Below are positions 33,123 through 43,834 of a stretch of DNA of 64,000 nucleotides, piece after piece (position 1 is the first letter of the stretch; each line of letters opens with the position of its first letter). Source of the DNA: Budorcas taxicolor. Lineage: Eukaryota; Chordata; Mammalia; Artiodactyla; Bovidae. The stretch is taken from positions 11,368,262-11,432,261 of the forward strand of contig NC_068930.1 in NCBI RefSeq assembly GCF_023091745.1, given 5' to 3'. The position numbers and the translations under genes were made by a program. The notes beneath the pieces were generated by a model that saw only the letters and a list, made by a program, of their open reading frames with translations, made no database searches and had not been told where the DNA came from.

Positions 33123-33861
33123 ATTCCAAACTCATTTTTATAACTCCATTTTGGTATTTCTCAAATTAAAAAAAAAATGACTAGAAATCAAAATAAAGTG
33201 TCCCAGGCCTCTCTGGGCTTCTGAGCCCTGGGGGCGGGGGCTCAAGGACAATTTTCCTGCTCTTGACCCTCTCCCTACCAGAAAGATCAGAGGATTTAGA
33301 TGTTGGGCCTTGGGTTATACTATTTCCGCTGAGTTGTAAGTGGATCTTTCCGGTGCTCTGAGGAGAGGAACAGCATAAGCTCTATGGCAGGAATGACTTT
33401 GAGAACACGGAGCCTGACCACTTCATTCTTGGATGAAGAGGTGGAGGCCCCACAGCACTGGGGCCTCAGCCACCACCCTTTCTCACTTGGTTAGAAGGTG
33501 AGTGGGATAAAGGCAGTTTAGTCTTGGCCACTGCTTTGTGTCCGCTCTTCAAGGTTCAGGAGCCAGAGCTCAGGACAGATTCTTCACCCTACTCTGCCAT
33601 GAGCTATGACCTCTTAGGGACCCCTTTGTGGGGTGCAATGCCGCAAATTCACGGACTGGGTGACCTGGAGGCAAGGTCGTCCACACAGCAGCACTTCTGA
33701 GAGTTAGTCTCACTAAAGCCAGACACAGATGGAAAGTTGTGCAGGTGAAACCTCTCCAGCTGGTCCCTGCAGGGGAGCTGTGCTCAGGCCACAGTGGTCC
33801 GTTCCTGTAGCTAAAGATGGCCTGAGCAGGGCTGTTGGACAGAGCATTCAAAGAGTTTCAC
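33123..33861. other. Unassigned, partly GC-rich sequence
   Basis: No gene is supported. An A run at 33,168-33,177 may be the end of a degraded repeat. ccctgggggcgggggctc near 33,225-33,242 could bind SP-type factors. Short frames (for example antisense 33,570-33,851) have no protein features. Confidence 0.4.
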
Positions 33862-34000
33862 AGGCCTTGAATCTTGGCTTCGTGCCCTAGTAGCTGAGTA
33901 AGCTTCTCAGGGCCTTAGTTTTGGCCTCTGTAAATTGGGAATCATGACCAACCCAACAGGTTGTTGTGGTAATAAGTTGAGACTTAGCATAAACAGTCTC
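33862..34000 (-). mobile_element. MIR SINE, antisense
   Basis: A clear antisense MIR core: tagctgagtaagcttctcag, cctctgtaaattgggaatca and ggttgttgtggtaataagtt. Confidence 0.75.
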
Positions 34001-34281
34001 GGGTCAAAGAACTTTCAGTTTCTTTCCCCTCAGATTTCTAGGTGAAGTTTTGAGTGCAAACCCTTCCTGAAGTAAAATGCAGATAGTTACACTAACAGGG
34101 AAGAGCCCAGTGTTAACCAATCTGGTATTTATGCAACCATTTTTTTTTCCAAGTTCATGTTACCTGCATCATCCAAACCCAAGATATATATTTTTTTAAT
34201 CACTGGTTAGTTTACTCAGAGCTTGACACTTAAAGTAATAACAAAAAGTAACATCTAAATAATGACTTTTCCAATGATACA

Positions 34282-34486
34282 TGTTGTTGTTGTTAAGTGG
34301 TGTCCAACTCTTTGTGACCCCATGGACTGTAGCCCAGCCAGGCGCCTCAGCCCATGGAATTTTCCAGGCAAGAATACTGTAGTGGCTTGCCATTTCCTTC
34401 TCCAGGGGATTTTTCAGGCCCAGGATTGAACCTGCGTCTTCTGCTTTGGCAGGCAGATTCTTTCCCACTTAACCACCTGGGAAGCC
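34282..34486 (-). mobile_element. Bov-tA SINE, antisense, with TSD
   Basis: Starts with a (GTT)n tail, then gtggtgtccaactctttgtg, and ends accacctgggaagcc. ccaatgataca is duplicated at 34,271-34,281 and 34,487-34,497. Confidence 0.95.
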
Positions 34487-34497
34487 CCAATGATACA

Positions 34498-35639
34498 CAT
34501 AAACCTTAATAAAAAAAATTAATGAAGTCTGACATTAACAAGCAGGACTCATGGGTGCAACTGTAAAGCAGCTATATTTGTTTTGTCTTTCATTTACCTT
34601 CAAATCCACTCTCAATAGTTGATCCAAGGTTCATCCCCGGCTTTTCTCATCACCATCAGATTCACCACTCAAGTCACAAAACACTGCTTCAGTGGAACAA
34701 TTTAAATGTCTAGTCCTATTAATAAGAAGAAAATATCCTCTCTTCATCATTGCTTCTGGCTTCCAGCTATGCCTCTGTATGCTGGCTGCTGGGAGGATGA
34801 ATGGGGGCTTGCTGCCTGACTTCTTCATCGGATGCTTCCTCCCTGATTTTTCTCAGCCTGGCATACGAAACCTACAAGGCTGAATGAAGTTCAGGCGAGG
34901 AAAACACTGAAGGGAAACCCCAGAGCAGGAAGCCTCTTTGCTTCCTGGAGTTGTTCTAGAGGGCAAGCTCTGTACTCTTTACCTTGACATTTATTTGAAA
35001 ACTAACCTTCTCTTCTGAGATTGCTCCCTTTCTCTTTTGCTCTCTGTCCTTCCCTCTCTTTCTCTCTCTCCTGCCTCTGTGTGTGTGTGTGTGTTTGTGT
35101 GTGTGTGCGTGTGCATGTGTGTGTGTACCCACCAGGATCCTGGCCATCTCTCACCTGAAGTTCTCTTGATGAGCAAATCCCTCCCAGTTCCCGCTGGACA
35201 CTTGTGACTCCTTTCTAGCCCCCGCTAGCTTCTGCTGAAGCTCTGTCTTCCCAGGCTGTCCTCTGGGATGGCTGTAAGGTGAGCCCAGCTCTTTCTCCTG
35301 TGCGGTTCACATCGGGACCACAGAAAACATTCAAGCACTCCTTCTCCGGATGAACTCTGGGAGTGTAAGCCTGTAGCAAGCAGCATCTGCCTCCTCCAGG
35401 TTTTGCCACCAGAGAAGCTGCTATGTGCCCTCAGACAGCCTGCATTTATGTCCTCTGGACACACGTAAGGTGTCTGAGTTCGGCTGTTGGAATACCTTTC
35501 TGCCTGAGGTGTTGACAAAGAGTTGTCAAATCTAGAGGGAAAATGAAAAAGAAGATGCCCATTCACAATGAATTTTAGATAAACAAGGGGAAATTAGTTT
35601 ATGTATATCCCATGCAATATTTGGGACATACTTATATCA
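34498..35639. other. Unassigned sequence
   Basis: About 1.1 kb without a recognised gene. It contains the CT/GT tract described separately. Antisense frames (35,225-35,566) are open for 113 codons, but without recognisable domains or splice signals. Confidence 0.4.
35024..35126. repeat. (CT)n then interrupted (GT)n tract
   Basis: A pyrimidine-rich tctctctctc segment to about 35,077 is followed by GT repeats with interruptions (35,078-35,126). Antisense frames rich in His-Thr or Arg-Glu are artefacts of this tract. Confidence 0.9.
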
Positions 35640-36320
35640 ACATTTAGAAAACAAAGATCATGGCATCTGGGCCCATCACTTCATGGGAAATAGATGGGGA
35701 AACAGTGGAAACAGTGTCAGACTTTATTTCTGGGGACTCCAAAATCACTGCAGATGGTGACTGCAGCCATGAAATTAAAAGACTCTTACTCCTTGGGAGG
35801 AAAGTAATGACCAACCTAGATAGCATATTGCAAAGCAGAGACATTAGTTTGCCAACAAAGGTCAGTCTAGTCAAGGCTATGGTTTTCCCTGTGGTCATGT
35901 ATGGATGTGAGAGTTGGACTGTGAAGAAAGCTGAGCGCTGAAGAAATGATGCTTTTGAAGTGTGGTGTTGGAGAAGACTCTTGAGAGTCCCTTGGACTGC
36001 AAGGAGATCCAACCAGTCCATCCTAAAGGAGATCAGCCCTGGGTGTTCTTTGGAAGGAATGATGCTAAAGCTGAAACTCCAATACTTTGGCCACCTCATG
36101 CGAAGAGCTGACTCATTGGAAAAGACTCTGATGCTGGAGGGACTGAGGGCAGGAGAAGAAGGGGACGACAGAGGATGAGATGGCTGGATGGCATCACTGA
36201 CTCGATGGACATGAGTTTGAGTGAACTCTGGGAGTTGGTGATGAACAGGGAGGCTTGGCGTGCTGCAATTCATGGGGTCACAAAGAGCTGGACACGACTG
36301 AGTGACTGAACTGACTGACT
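35640..36320 (+). mobile_element. BovB LINE 3' portion, sense
   Basis: Starts just after the RT YADD region (aaaacaaagatcatggcatc) and runs to cacgactgagtgactgaact. A frame at 35,660-35,941 covers the C-terminal segment (VSLVKAMVFPVVMYGCESWT) and ends in a stop. The relatively clean sequence suggests a fairly young copy. The 209-codon antisense frame at 35,644-36,273 is a shadow. Confidence 0.96.
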
Positions 36321-36633
36321 ATGCTATAAATATTCTATATTTGTCTGAAGTGCAAAGTTAATTGGGCATCCTCCTTTTTATCCCCCAGCCCGGGGCTGGT
36401 CAGATTCAGAAATGCTCCAGGTCCTTTTATATACTCCCTGTAGGGGAGGTGTTCAATATTCTTATAACCAGTTTTTGACTACCTTTTGGAAAATGTTGCA
36501 TCCAAGTCTGAGATGTCACTTGGGAAGATCCTTGGGACATACCTGTGGAAGACCTATTAACTCAGTGCTTCGCCTGATATTTCATTGAAATATCCTGTTA
36601 CCTTGACAAACTGCCCTTTGTTTACCATTTTCC

Positions 36634-36725
36634 AGCAGGGACGGGGGAGCCTGGTGGGCTGCCATCTATGGGGTCGCACAGAGTCGGACACGACTGAAGC
36701 GATTTAGCAGCAGCAGCAGCAGCAA
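36634..36725 (+). mobile_element. BOV-A2 3' end fragment
   Basis: Only the last 90 bases are present: ggggagcctggtgggctgcc, gtcgcacagagtcggacacg and a gcagcagcagcagcagc tail. CpG positions are well preserved, suggesting a young copy. Confidence 0.93.
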
Positions 36726-37779
36726 CCTCTCCCCAGGCCACAGGCAGACATGTTGGGCTAAGTTTGACTTCGTTATTTCATCAAAGACTTTACTTTGATA
36801 ATTTGGAGACAGAGATTTCACAGGGATTGCTTAGGCTAAAATAGTGACTCATTTGGAGGTTCTGGAATTCCTGATGCATTAGAAACTGCTGTTCTTGCTC
36901 TGACTTTTTGAGCACTGCTGACTCCACCCCCAGGGTTGGAGATAGGGCTTCTAATCCACAACAACCAAGGGCAAGGTTTCTATGTAGGTTTGCCTTCTGG
37001 GGCCAGATTTTTTTTTTTTAAGTGGATGATATATGGTACAAATATTGTTCTTAATCAAAAGTATATTAGCAATCTACCATAAATGCATAGTTACAGGGAA
37101 CACTACAGTGTATTTGGAGAGGATTATTTTCACAAGAAACCCATATTCATGTCGCTGTCTGCTTTTATCAACATGTATTTATCAAAATGTGGAAACTCAT
37201 CCACAGGCCACATTTTAATTGCTCATAGGTTTCTGAAGACAGCTGCAGTCTATGAAGGAAGAGAGATTGAGAAGGATAAGGAGCTCTTAAAATTTGGCCA
37301 TAATTTTAAGTAGAGGACTGTGTTGGCTTTATTCCAAAAATCTAAAGTGAAGCCTCCACCCAGCTTTTTCCCATCACTCTGATATTTTCCCATGTAATAT
37401 TTAAGCTGGTTCCCAATTGACTTCTCAGCCTAAATAGTGTATGTTTATATTTTCTATTTAGTAATATTTTTCAGATTGAAAATTATATAAATTTATCAGA
37501 GACGATCTGGAACATATATCAAAAGAGAAGAAATAAGTCTTTAAAACTTTCTATAAAGGATCACATTTTGGTGTTTATAAAAATATTACATTATTTTTCA
37601 ACAAAACAGAAATCATATGAGACATACTATTTTGTGATTTCCTTTCCACTGTTGACAAAATACTATAAAATTCTATTATTTAAAAAAGATATTGCATGCT
37701 ATATATTGGCTGTGAAGTATTTTATCATCAGGATGTGCTACAAATACCCTTTGTGTTAGATAGGTATCTTGCCTTTCCT
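36726..37779. other. Unassigned A/T-rich sequence
   Basis: No gene is recognised. The 37,440-37,760 part is very A/T-rich and could be old LINE DNA beyond recognition. Confidence 0.4.
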
Positions 37780-38050
37780 ATTTTTTCAATAATTCCATAG
37801 AAATCATCTTTGAATGCAAATCCTTGTTTATGTCTGATTATTCTTTTCCTATAAATTTATATTAAAATTATATGACTCAAGGGGAAGTATACATTGGAGT
37901 CCTTGGAACATGTTGCCAAACTGCATTTAGGAAAAGCTGTGGCATTTCCCTTCCACTAAAGATCTATGAGAATGAATGGTTTTCTAGGAAAATTCTTAAA
38001 TCCTCGCTAACACTGGGTATTATTGTTCTTGAAGGTGAACAATTATATTG
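37780..38050 (-). mobile_element. Old L1-like LINE fragment, antisense
   Basis: attcttttcctataaattta, then catgttgccaaactgcattt and cgctaacactgggtattatt follow, in order, a motif series common in old antisense LINE relics. Family assignment is tentative. Confidence 0.45.
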
Positions 38051-38559
38051 AAGTTTAATTACCATGTAAAAATTTTTGAACATTCAACAGACAAGCAAAG
38101 TGGATGGATCTGTAGATCTTTGGGCTTCATTTCTTTGTTACTGAAAATTGGGAGACTGAACAAGATCACCTCCATCTTTCTCTATCTTACCGGCCTCCTC
38201 CGACTTAGCATCTGAGTCATGATGAGCCAGCAGCAATTCTTCCCATAGCTTGCTCCCCTGTATAATGAGAGATCAGATATTTCCCACAGTCTCAAAGAAG
38301 TTTTGAAAATAAAGGACTCCAGGAAACATCTGCTTTACAATTCTACTTTTAATTCCAAATAGTTACGTTTGCTCATTGCTATGTGATGAAATAACACCTT
38401 CACACATCTTATGGCATTTGATTTCCCCCCTCTTGTCAATTCCCTAGATCCAAGTAAGTCAAGCTTCATACTGACATAAAAAAAGAAGAACATCAATCAG
38501 TGACAACATCCAGAAATGAACTGTTGGCCTGAGAAGATCATGACTGCTAATATTGTTGG
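38051..38559. other. Unassigned sequence
   Basis: No gene or repeat is recognised. Confidence 0.4.
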
Positions 38560-38730
38560 TGAGGTTACCAAGTGCGAGGCAGGGTATTGTTTCACACGCA
38601 ACATTTCATTTACTCCTCACCATTTTATCAGAGACGTCACAAGTACGGTTTAGAGAGAGAGGGCACCCCAGGACACAGACACAGTGTCAAGGGGCAACCT
38701 GAACCCTGGTCTTGCCGGCTCCCACATGTG
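38560..38730 (+). mobile_element. MIR SINE, sense
   Basis: gaggttaccaagtgcgaggc, then caacatttcatttactcctc and the aggacacagacacagtgtca region fit MIR from its first third to its 3' part. GC-rich unassigned DNA follows to about 38,870. Confidence 0.6.
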
Positions 38731-38998
38731 CTCCGAGCCAGGGTACCAGCACGTGGCTGGTGCTCAGGGCCTCTGCAGCTGCTCTCAGTGCTTCCTGCCT
38801 CTTCTGCGAGGGGCTGAAGGCACCTGCTGGACAGGCTGAGATCCGTGTCAGGGAGACTGTATTTTGGAAAAATCTCAAGTTTAGATAGTTATTCCTAAAG
38901 TCATGATTTATTTTAATATATTGGGCCCCCTATAACAAAACAAGACGTGTGTAATACCTGAAAGCATGAACGAAAGAAACTGGCTTTTCTATAAAGAA

Positions 38999-39213
38999 GG
39001 GTTTCTCTGATGGCTCAGACAATAAAGAATGTGCCTGCAATGCAGGGGACGCAGGTTCGATCTCTGGGACAGAAAGATCCCCTGGAGAAGGAAGTGGGAG
39101 CCCACTCCAGTATTCTTGCCCGGAGAATCCCACGGACAGAGGAGCCTAGTGGGCTACAGTCCTTTGGGTGACAAAGAGTTGGACACAATGAGCGACTAAC
39201 ATTTTCACTGTCA
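38999..39213 (+). mobile_element. Bov-tA SINE, sense, with TSD
   Basis: ggtttctctgatggctcaga, B box GGTTCGATC and full body to gagcgactaacattttcact. A 15-bp duplication with one mismatch (cttttctataaagaa at 38,984-38,998; cttttctagaaagaa at 39,214-39,228) flanks it. Confidence 0.95.
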
Positions 39214-39228
39214 CTTTTCTAGAAAGAA

Positions 39229-39892
39229 ATACAGGGAAGGCAACTATACATGGGAAGCCGTCACGTGCCAGTCACTGGGTGAGGCATGGTCATAAGGAAA
39301 ACAACCCCCTTAACGATTCAAGTGCTTAATTTTTTTCAAATGTTTCGCACAGATCGTGGTTTCTCCTACTCAAGCCGCAATTTCTGCTGAGTCATAAACT
39401 GGACGTAGGAGTGCATGTTTGTGCCTGCATATGCACGCAGGCGTAAACCTGTGTCTCTGTGTGTATACTCTTGTTTCTCACTGGTTCGTCCTCTTTACTC
39501 TTACTAAAACAAAACAAATCTGACTTTTTAAACAGATGCGGTGTATGTCACCTGTCTATGTGTATTTGGGGTCCTGCCTGTATCTGGGTGTGTGCCTGGG
39601 GCACACGAGAGTGCAGGTGTGAGGTCTGCAAGCTACATGTCCTGCAGGGAAGAACATTAGGGAGAAGTGAAGGATGAGCAGTGCCCCGGCCCCTTCTCTG
39701 AGTCTCTTCACCCACAAACATGCCAGTGTGAGAGCAAGCCGGTGTTTCCCAACAGAATCACCTACACAGTTCAGAGCTGATGGGAATCTCTTTTTGGTTT
39801 TGATTTCAAAAGGAGTTCTTAAAAAATATTTCTGTACAAAGATCCTCCTTGAGCAAGGAAGATCTTTGGATCAGCTTTGATTGATGCCTGTG
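39229..39892. other. Unassigned sequence
   Basis: No gene or repeat is recognised. A G/T-rich part at 39,410-39,640 contains several gtgt runs but no pure array. Confidence 0.4.
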
Positions 39893-39904
39893 TAGCTTAT
39901 TTCC

Positions 39905-40415
39905 TAGATAGCATGTTCAAAAGCAGAGACATTACTTTGCCAACTAAGGTCCGTCTAGTCAAGGCTATGGTTTTTCCAGTGGTCATGTATGGATGTGAGA
40001 GTTGGACTGTGAAGAAGGCTGAGCACTGAAGAATTGGTGCTTTTGAACTATGGTGTTGGAGAAGACTCTTCAGAGTCCCTTGGACTGCAAGGAGATCCAA
40101 CCAGTCCATTCTGAAGGAGATCAGCCCTGGGATTTCTTTGTAAGGAATGACGCTAAAGCTGAAACTCCAGTACTCTGGCCAGCTCATGGGAAGAGTTGAC
40201 TCATTGGAAAAGACTCTGATGCTGGATTGGATTGGAGGCAGGAGGAGAAGGGGACAACATGAGATGGCTGGATGGTATCACTGACTCGAGGGACGTGAGT
40301 CTGAGTGAACTCCGGGAGTTGGTGATGGACAGGAAGGCCTGGCGTGCTGCGATTCATGGGGTCGCAAAGAGTCGGACATGACTGAGCGACTGAACTGAAC
40401 TGAAATAAACTGAAC
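39905..40415 (+). mobile_element. BovB LINE 3' end (511 bp) with perfect TSD
   Basis: Extreme 5' truncation: only the last 511 bases of BovB are present, starting within cctagatagcatgttcaaaa and ending in actgaactgaaataaactga. The 12-base tagcttatttcc flanks it exactly (39,893-39,904; 40,416-40,427). High similarity to the other copies and intact CpGs suggest a recent insertion. Confidence 0.96.
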
Positions 40416-40427
40416 TAGCTTATTTCC

Positions 40428-40635
40428 AGTAATCCAAGTTAATATTTTTGAAACTTGAAATGTGGTCTCATAGTAATCTACTTTTTCTTCTACAAATTAA
40501 AACATAGAAAATTAACTTGAAGCCAGAAAAACTGAGTAATCTCAGTTATGATTGATGTAATGGTAGAAAAAATTGCCTTTGCTCACTTTTTCTCCCCTGA
40601 AATAAACATGGAGATCCTGATGGCTGATGAGGGGC
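40428..40635. other. Unassigned sequence
   Basis: Short A/T-rich stretch between BovB and the following SINE; nothing recognised. Confidence 0.4.
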
Positions 40636-40849
40636 AGTGAAAGTGAAAGTCACTCAGTCCTGTCTGACTCTTTGTGACCCCATGGACTATAAAGTCCATG
40701 GAATTCTCCAGGCCGCAGTACTGGAGTGGTAGCCTTTCTCCTCTCCAGGGATCCTCCCAACCCAGGAGTCGAACCCAGGTTTCCCACATTGCAGGCAAAT
40801 TCTTTGCTAGCTGAGCCACAAGGGAAGCCCGAGAATACTGGAGTGGGTG
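40636..40849 (-). mobile_element. Dimer-type Bov-tA SINE, antisense, truncated in its first unit
   Basis: Full antisense Bov-tA (40,636-40,831) with the same ggactataaagtccatgg deletion form as 32,755-33,074. After the head end gccacaagggaagcccgaga come 18 more bases (gagaatactggagtgggt) of a second unit. The layout matches the dimeric copies, cut short at its 5' end. Confidence 0.88.
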
Positions 40850-43815
40850 AAGGTGAGAGATGAGATGGAGAGGGTTAGTTTAATAAGCACTTCAGGCAAA
40901 AGATTCATATTTCATTAGATATTCTGATGATAGTAAGGCAATCAGCTTTTCCATGCTGCTACTTCTCTGAGAAAAATGGAAAAGATACAATGAAATTCCA
41001 GTGGCAAATGTATCCACAAACAGAACAAGGAACACAATGGACAAGGGCTTGCTCTCACCAAGCTTCTGTTTGAATGAAGATGGGAGATTAGAAAAAAAAT
41101 GACACACAATTCAATAGATAAGGTTTTAAGTACATAATAAATAGCAGTATAGGCAGTTCTTTAGAAGTTATAGAAATCATCACAAAAAGTAAAGAAGGAA
41201 AGGGTCTGGAAGAGTTCTGGGAAATAGACTGGGGGTGAGCCAGGGTGCTCAGATCTTGATTACACTGTGAGCCCTTTATACTAGTTGCTTTTTAAAAATA
41301 TATTTCAATTTATACCTTGATATCATTAAACATTTATTTAAAAATGAAACTTCAATGAAAGAAAACCTGAGGAGGAACAGGCAGAGAGAGAAAATGGAGA
41401 GAGAAGAGACTGGAGGCCGTGGACGAGGCTGTGGTTTTGAGAAGCTTCTAGATGAAGAAAAGAGAAGCGGTGGTCGAGGAGAATCATGCAGAACGATTGT
41501 GCTTAGATGCGTGCCCTTGTGGTGGGAGATCAAAGCAGGAGAGCGCACTCGGTGGGACTGCTCAGATGCCTCTGCTCCCCTTTCTACTCTAATCTCAGCA
41601 CCGCATTGCTGTCAGCAGGGTCCCGTGTATCTGGTCTGCAGCATCCTGCCGTCTAATTGGTCAGAGTCACAATTTCCATATAGACTCCCAGTTTCAGTGG
41701 TTTAGAAACCTAGAAATCAGGAGAACGGGTGATGGTTCTAACAAAACTCCTAACCACAGACAAGGAAGCTCTTTGGATTAATCTATCTTGGTGTCTGTTT
41801 AGCTAAGTTCTGTCTCCATCATCTTCTACAACTTTGCCATAAAAGTTTGACATTCCAGAGCCTAACATTTTTTGGCAAGAAGTTGAATGATTTAGATGCT
41901 CCCTGTGACATTTATCTGGATGGTTGTTGTACTCACTGGGTCATTTTTCAGGTTTTCAGTTCTTAATGAATTTTAAAAATTGAATTGTTTTCAATATTTG
42001 AAAGCTAGTGTTTAAAGAGTATACAAGATTTAACTTTTGGTAAATGGTTTGATATATATATATATATATTACAGTTTTTTAGTCTCTTCTCCAATAAAAT
42101 CTTTAGAGATGTTGTGGTTTAGTAGATACTATTTTGGCCCAATTTTCAGGATTTAGAAAGTGGGTTATTAGACCCCCAGTACGTACAGGGCTCTATTAAA
42201 ATGGAATAGTCCTGGCCTAAATAGATCCATTCTGGGTCATTCTAAGGAGCAGAAAGCCGGGGATGGATACGGGAACTGTGTCAGTCCATGCCAGTCCCAG
42301 AATGACCTGAAACTCGCCAGGCTCAGGGACACAAGTGTCACTGACATGCTCTGGTTACAGTCAGATCAAGAGTGGGGACCACAGTGAGTAGCCGCTCTGG
42401 CCCAGTGCGCGTGGTCCCAGCAACCGGCACAGAGCCGAGGGAGACGCTATGGGCCAATCCCTGCTCTTTTGCTTCACCTTCTATTTGATTTAGAACCTTC
42501 CTTTTTTTTTTTTCAATAGAAAGAATACATGTGGGGACTGTATAGGAAGCCAGGCTGGGGTGCAGTAGGAAGGGGGCTCTGTGAGTGAATCCCTCCCAAG
42601 GTGCTGAGGCTCCTGAAGACGAATTATCCTCTAGGAGTTGAGTCTCCTGCTGGAGGAGAGGTTTAATCATTTGCCTATTTGTAAGGAATGGTGAAGATTA
42701 GAAAAGGAAAAAGATGGGCTTCAAGTTAGGAATTGTAACTAACTGAATGACTTTACCATTATAACAGATAAGAACATAATGGGTATTTATGTGAAGGGTT
42801 ACATTTATATCGTACGTCTGTACTAATTATTTTTATTAACGATCATCATAAGAATAGCTATCACGTGTTAAGGTTTTATAATATGCTAGGCACCGTGCTA
42901 AGCACATGAATGACATCCTTGAAACTTTTCCATAAGATACCTGATCAAACTGGAAGGCATCTATAGAAATATAGAAACGGATTGAGAGGGAGCAGTTGAT
43001 GTTATGCTAATTAAATAATAAGATTGCTAAATAACAAATGCTTGACCATAACAACATTGGAAAATATACTGGTAAAAGGATACAAAAATACTTTGGCAGG
43101 CTGGAACCATGGGCCGTTTTTAAGATGAATATATGTCATGGATGAATGTAAGGATGTCTTGTTAGTTAAGAAAACCACTGCAAAGCCATCTAGGAAGGCC
43201 TGGCTTAGCGGCAAGCAGCACAGACAGAAAAGATCTGGGAGATTTCTGGAGGACAAATCATTCCGTGGTGTTTGTGGCTGCCGGAATATCTTACCAGATC
43301 TTTGGTGGCCCTGACAAAGGCAGCATGCAGAGCAAGTGAGGCGATCAGCCTGTGTTGCATAGGGGTTTCTTGCAGATGTGACCTTTAAAGAGGAAAATAC
43401 ATGATGAGATGTATGTTTAGAGGATGCTCCTTTGGCTTGCAGTGGAACTTGAAACTGTTCATGCTTGGAGCCGGTAAAGGAAAGAAGTTTGGAGACGAGA
43501 TTGAGTGTGTTTGTTGGGGTGGTGAGGGGAAGAAAGGACTCAAGTCCTGCCTTCAGAATTCTGAAGGGTTAAAGGGAACTGAATAGACAATCTCATTAGA
43601 GCTTCAGAAGTTAAAGGGAAGCGTGGGAGGTGGTAGTTATAAGTAGATAGAGTTCTGCTCAAATTAGGAAAATATTTTCAGACATTTGGAGCAAGCTTCA
43701 AAGTAATGAGTGGTTCCAGTAGAGTTTTCAAAGTTCTTTTCAAAGCTTTTGGTTTTAAATTTCTTTTAATTCTATAAATTTAAACCTGTACCTTTAAATC
43801 GTTGTATTTAAACAA
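40850..43815. other. Unassigned sequence, first part of a ruminant-repeat-free interval
   Basis: No Bov SINE or BovB is visible. One MIR (42,843-42,945), an (AT)9 run at 42,052-42,069 and a T run near 42,503-42,513 are present. Short open frames (41,355-41,705; antisense 42,338-42,670) show no protein features. Confidence 0.5.
42843..42945 (+). mobile_element. MIR SINE 5' half
   Basis: tcatcataagaatagctatc, then aatatgctaggcaccgtgct and aagcacatgaatgacatcct match the first half of MIR. Confidence 0.65.
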
Positions 43816-43834
43816 TGGCCAGTAGATGGCGGTA
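43816..43834 (+). promoter_or_regulatory. CTCF-binding motif, perfect consensus match
   Basis: TGGCCAGTAGATGGCGGTA matches the 19-position degenerate CTCF consensus (YGRCCASYAGRKGGCRSYR) at every position. CTCF is the zinc-finger protein that, with cohesin, anchors chromatin loops; site orientation matters, and this site reads 5' to 3' on the + strand. It lies in unassigned DNA outside any recognised SINE, within the 10.7-kb interval lacking ruminant repeats. Its central CpG falls inside the motif, so binding could be methylation-sensitive. Occupancy is inference. Confidence 0.65.

Noticed and set aside
33310..33440. Short stretch that reads like protein in one frame (HKLYGRNDFENTEPDHF)
   Set aside because: No family recognised, stop soon after, no splice sites; chance cannot be excluded.
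35644..36273. 209-codon open frame on the minus strand, the longest in the window
   Set aside because: It lies exactly antisense to a BovB 3' region. Similar antisense frames appear at 20,388-20,714 (where BovB is reversed) and 57,331-57,627, so it is a shadow of repeat sequence.
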